Assembly (NCBI GenBank): GCA_029222685.1
Contig: JARHVB010000008.1
Coordinates: 1 to 64,000, forward strand
DNA length: 64,000 nucleotides
Source of the DNA: Terripilifer ovatus
GTDB lineage: Bacteria; Pseudomonadota; Alphaproteobacteria; Rhizobiales; Beijerinckiaceae
Direction of reading: 5' to 3'
Position 1 is the first letter of the stretch. Each line of letters starts with the position of its first letter. Below are positions 62,963 through 64,000 of the stretch, piece by piece. The translations under genes and the position numbers were made by a program. Below the pieces are notes generated by a model, which was not told the origin of the DNA, ran no database searches, and was given only the letters and a program-made list of their open reading frames with translations.

Positions 62963-64000
62963 CTAACCTTCTCCTCCCAAGATCTCTATGCCGATCAGCG
63001 GCGCGTTCTGCGCCACCTGCTGACCCGCCTGAGCCGAAATCGACGCAACCCGCCCGGCCACTGGCGCGACGAGCAGATGCTCCATTTTCATCGCCTCGAC
63101 GACCGCCAGCCGCGACCCTTTCTGCACCAGATCGCCGATCGCCACAAACACGTCGATCAGCTTGCCATGCATCGGCGAGCGCACGGTACCGCCGCCCTCG
63201 GCCGCATCCTCGCCCGCGTGTTCGAGCGGATCGAACAGGCTCACCTGCGTCTGCCGGCCGTGATGCAGCACGAAGACGTCATCGCCGGCCGGGACAATGA
63301 CAAGCTCCGGATCGGCGGTATTCGCGGCGATAACGTCCTGCGCGCCGAATGTCACCGCTGGTCCAGCCGCGCTCCATGCCACATCGACAGACAGCGGCGC
63401 GCCATCGACGAGAATCCTTTCAGCCATGCGCCGCGCCGCGCCGAGCTGAAACGCGTCGGCAACACTCCACGGATCGTCACGCTGCGATGCGCGCGAGGCC
63501 TGTGCCTTGCTGAAAACCGCAGCGGCACCGAATGCAACAGCTTTATCATCAACAGGCTGCCTGACAGCCCCGAGCTCCGTGACATGTCGTTCGATAAAAC
63601 CCGTATCGAACCGGCCTTGCGCGAACGCCGGTTGCAACACGAGCGCCTTGAGAAAACCCGCATTCGAGCGCGGTCCGGCGACGACGACCTTGCCGAGCGC
63701 CTCGGCAAGCCGTGCGATGGCTTCCTTGCGCGTGGCGCCGTGCGCGATGATCTTGGCGATCATGGGATCGTAGAACGGTGTCACCGCGCCGCCCTGGTCG
63801 ACCCCCGCATCGACGCGAATGCCCTCACCCGACGGCAATTTCAGCACATGAATGACGCCGGTCGACGGCAGGAAGCCGGTCTCCGGATCTTCCGCATAAA
63901 GCCGCGCCTCGATGGCGTGGCCGTTGCAGGCGACTTCGCCACGCGAGACCTGCAAAGGCTCACCGGCTGCGACGCGAAACTGCATCTCGACGAGATCGAG
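62963..64000 (-). CDS. Biotin-dependent acyl-CoA carboxylase alpha subunit, C-terminal part
   Basis: The visible 345 codons run to the window edge. They cover the end of the biotin-carboxylase domain (EARLYAEDPETGFLPSTG, GVDQGGAVTPFYDPMIAKII), a middle domain and the C-terminal biotinyl domain with EAMKMEHLLVAP. This belongs to the acetyl/propionyl/3-methylcrotonyl-CoA carboxylase alpha family; MccA is the most likely but this cannot be fixed without the N-terminus and the partner subunit. First visible gene of the operon with the SDR and the TIMP-like protein. Confidence 0.92.
   Translation of the reverse strand, partial: LDLVEMQFRVAAGEPLQVSRGEVACNGHAIEARLYAEDPETGFLPSTGVIHVLKLPSGEGIRVDAGVDQGGAVTPFYDPMIAKIIAHGATRKEAIARLAEALGKVVVAGPRSNAGFLKALVLQPAFAQGRFDTGFIERHVTELGAVRQPVDDKAVAFGAAAVFSKAQASRASQRDDPWSVADAFQLGAARRMAERILVDGAPLSVDVAWSAAGPAVTFGAQDVIAANTADPELVIVPAGDDVFVLHHGRQTQVSLFDPLEHAGEDAAEGGGTVRSPMHGKLIDVFVAIGDLVQKGSRLAVVEAMKMEHLLVAPVAGRVASISAQAGQQVAQNAPLIGIEILGGEG

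Overview
The window looks like a high-GC chromosome segment from an alphaproteobacterium of the order Hyphomicrobiales (Rhizobiales). The evidence is family-level and read by eye: DivK-PleD next to DUF3572 and a zinc-ribbon DinB, EipB (DUF1849), Usg, DUF983 and DUF1489 proteins, a phasin, a ClpS-ClpA pair, a TadG-like protein, and 'GCGTTTTCGAGCGAAGTGG'-type interspersed repeats. I cannot name the genus. No rRNA, tRNA or CRISPR array was seen.

Layout. 1-1.4 kb: end of an IS5/IS1182-like element next to an interspersed repeat, a 41-residue histone-H1-like gene with its own terminator, and a gene-free stretch. 1.4-4.7 kb: gatCAB operon (minus strand). 4.9-9.2 kb: an esterase, an LLM-type flavin oxidoreductase, ruvX, a Tyr/Gly-rich secreted protein and an orphan ABC binding protein. 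9.3-13.5 kb: pyrB, a catalytically degenerate pyrC', plsY and dprA (minus strand). 13.6-24.9 kb: sterol-desaturase-like protein, DUF1348, topA, tex, doxX-like, rnr, DUF983, NUDIX. 24.9-28.1 kb: a lower-GC orphan with a possible PD-(D/E)xK core, then a divergent pair of Rieske oxygenase paralogs. 28.2-35.7 kb: rpmG, a VWA/DnaJ two-gene unit, a SPOR-tailed D,D-carboxypeptidase, a phasin with operator-like sites in its promoter, clpS, clpA. 35.7-41.3 kb: a lyase with a signal peptide, azlCD, a HIT protein, usg, a FemAB-like protein and an Mpo1-like protein. 41.4-47.5 kb: a three-gene glycan-type operon (beta-domain protein, methyltransferase, GT2), then RidA, GDPD and two MFS paralogs. 47.7-54 kb: eipB, dinB, DUF3572, divK, pleD, a structured RNA-like intergenic region and a TadG-like protein. 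54-57.5 kb: nrdAB under a cobalamin riboswitch and an NrdR box. 57.5-60.1 kb: a decayed RHS locus with an overlapping immunity-like gene. 60.1-64 kb: a Bcr/CflA transporter, DUF1489, and an operon of a biotin-dependent carboxylase subunit, an SDR and a TIMP-like secreted protein.

How it fits together. Most of the window is housekeeping: translation fidelity (GatCAB), pyrimidine synthesis, phospholipid synthesis, DNA topology and RNA decay, proteolysis, dNTP supply and cell-cycle signalling. Accessory genes sit between these clusters. The strongest regulatory story is nrdAB. A class I ribonucleotide reductase that needs no B12 sits behind an adenosylcobalamin riboswitch, a hairpin able to hide its ribosome-binding site, and an NrdR box, which implies a B12-dependent NrdJ elsewhere. 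The other standouts are the wobble-paired RNA structure at 52.3-52.5 kb, the TGC-N3-GCA operators in the phasin promoter, and the stop-interrupted RHS gene with an overlapping immunity-like gene.
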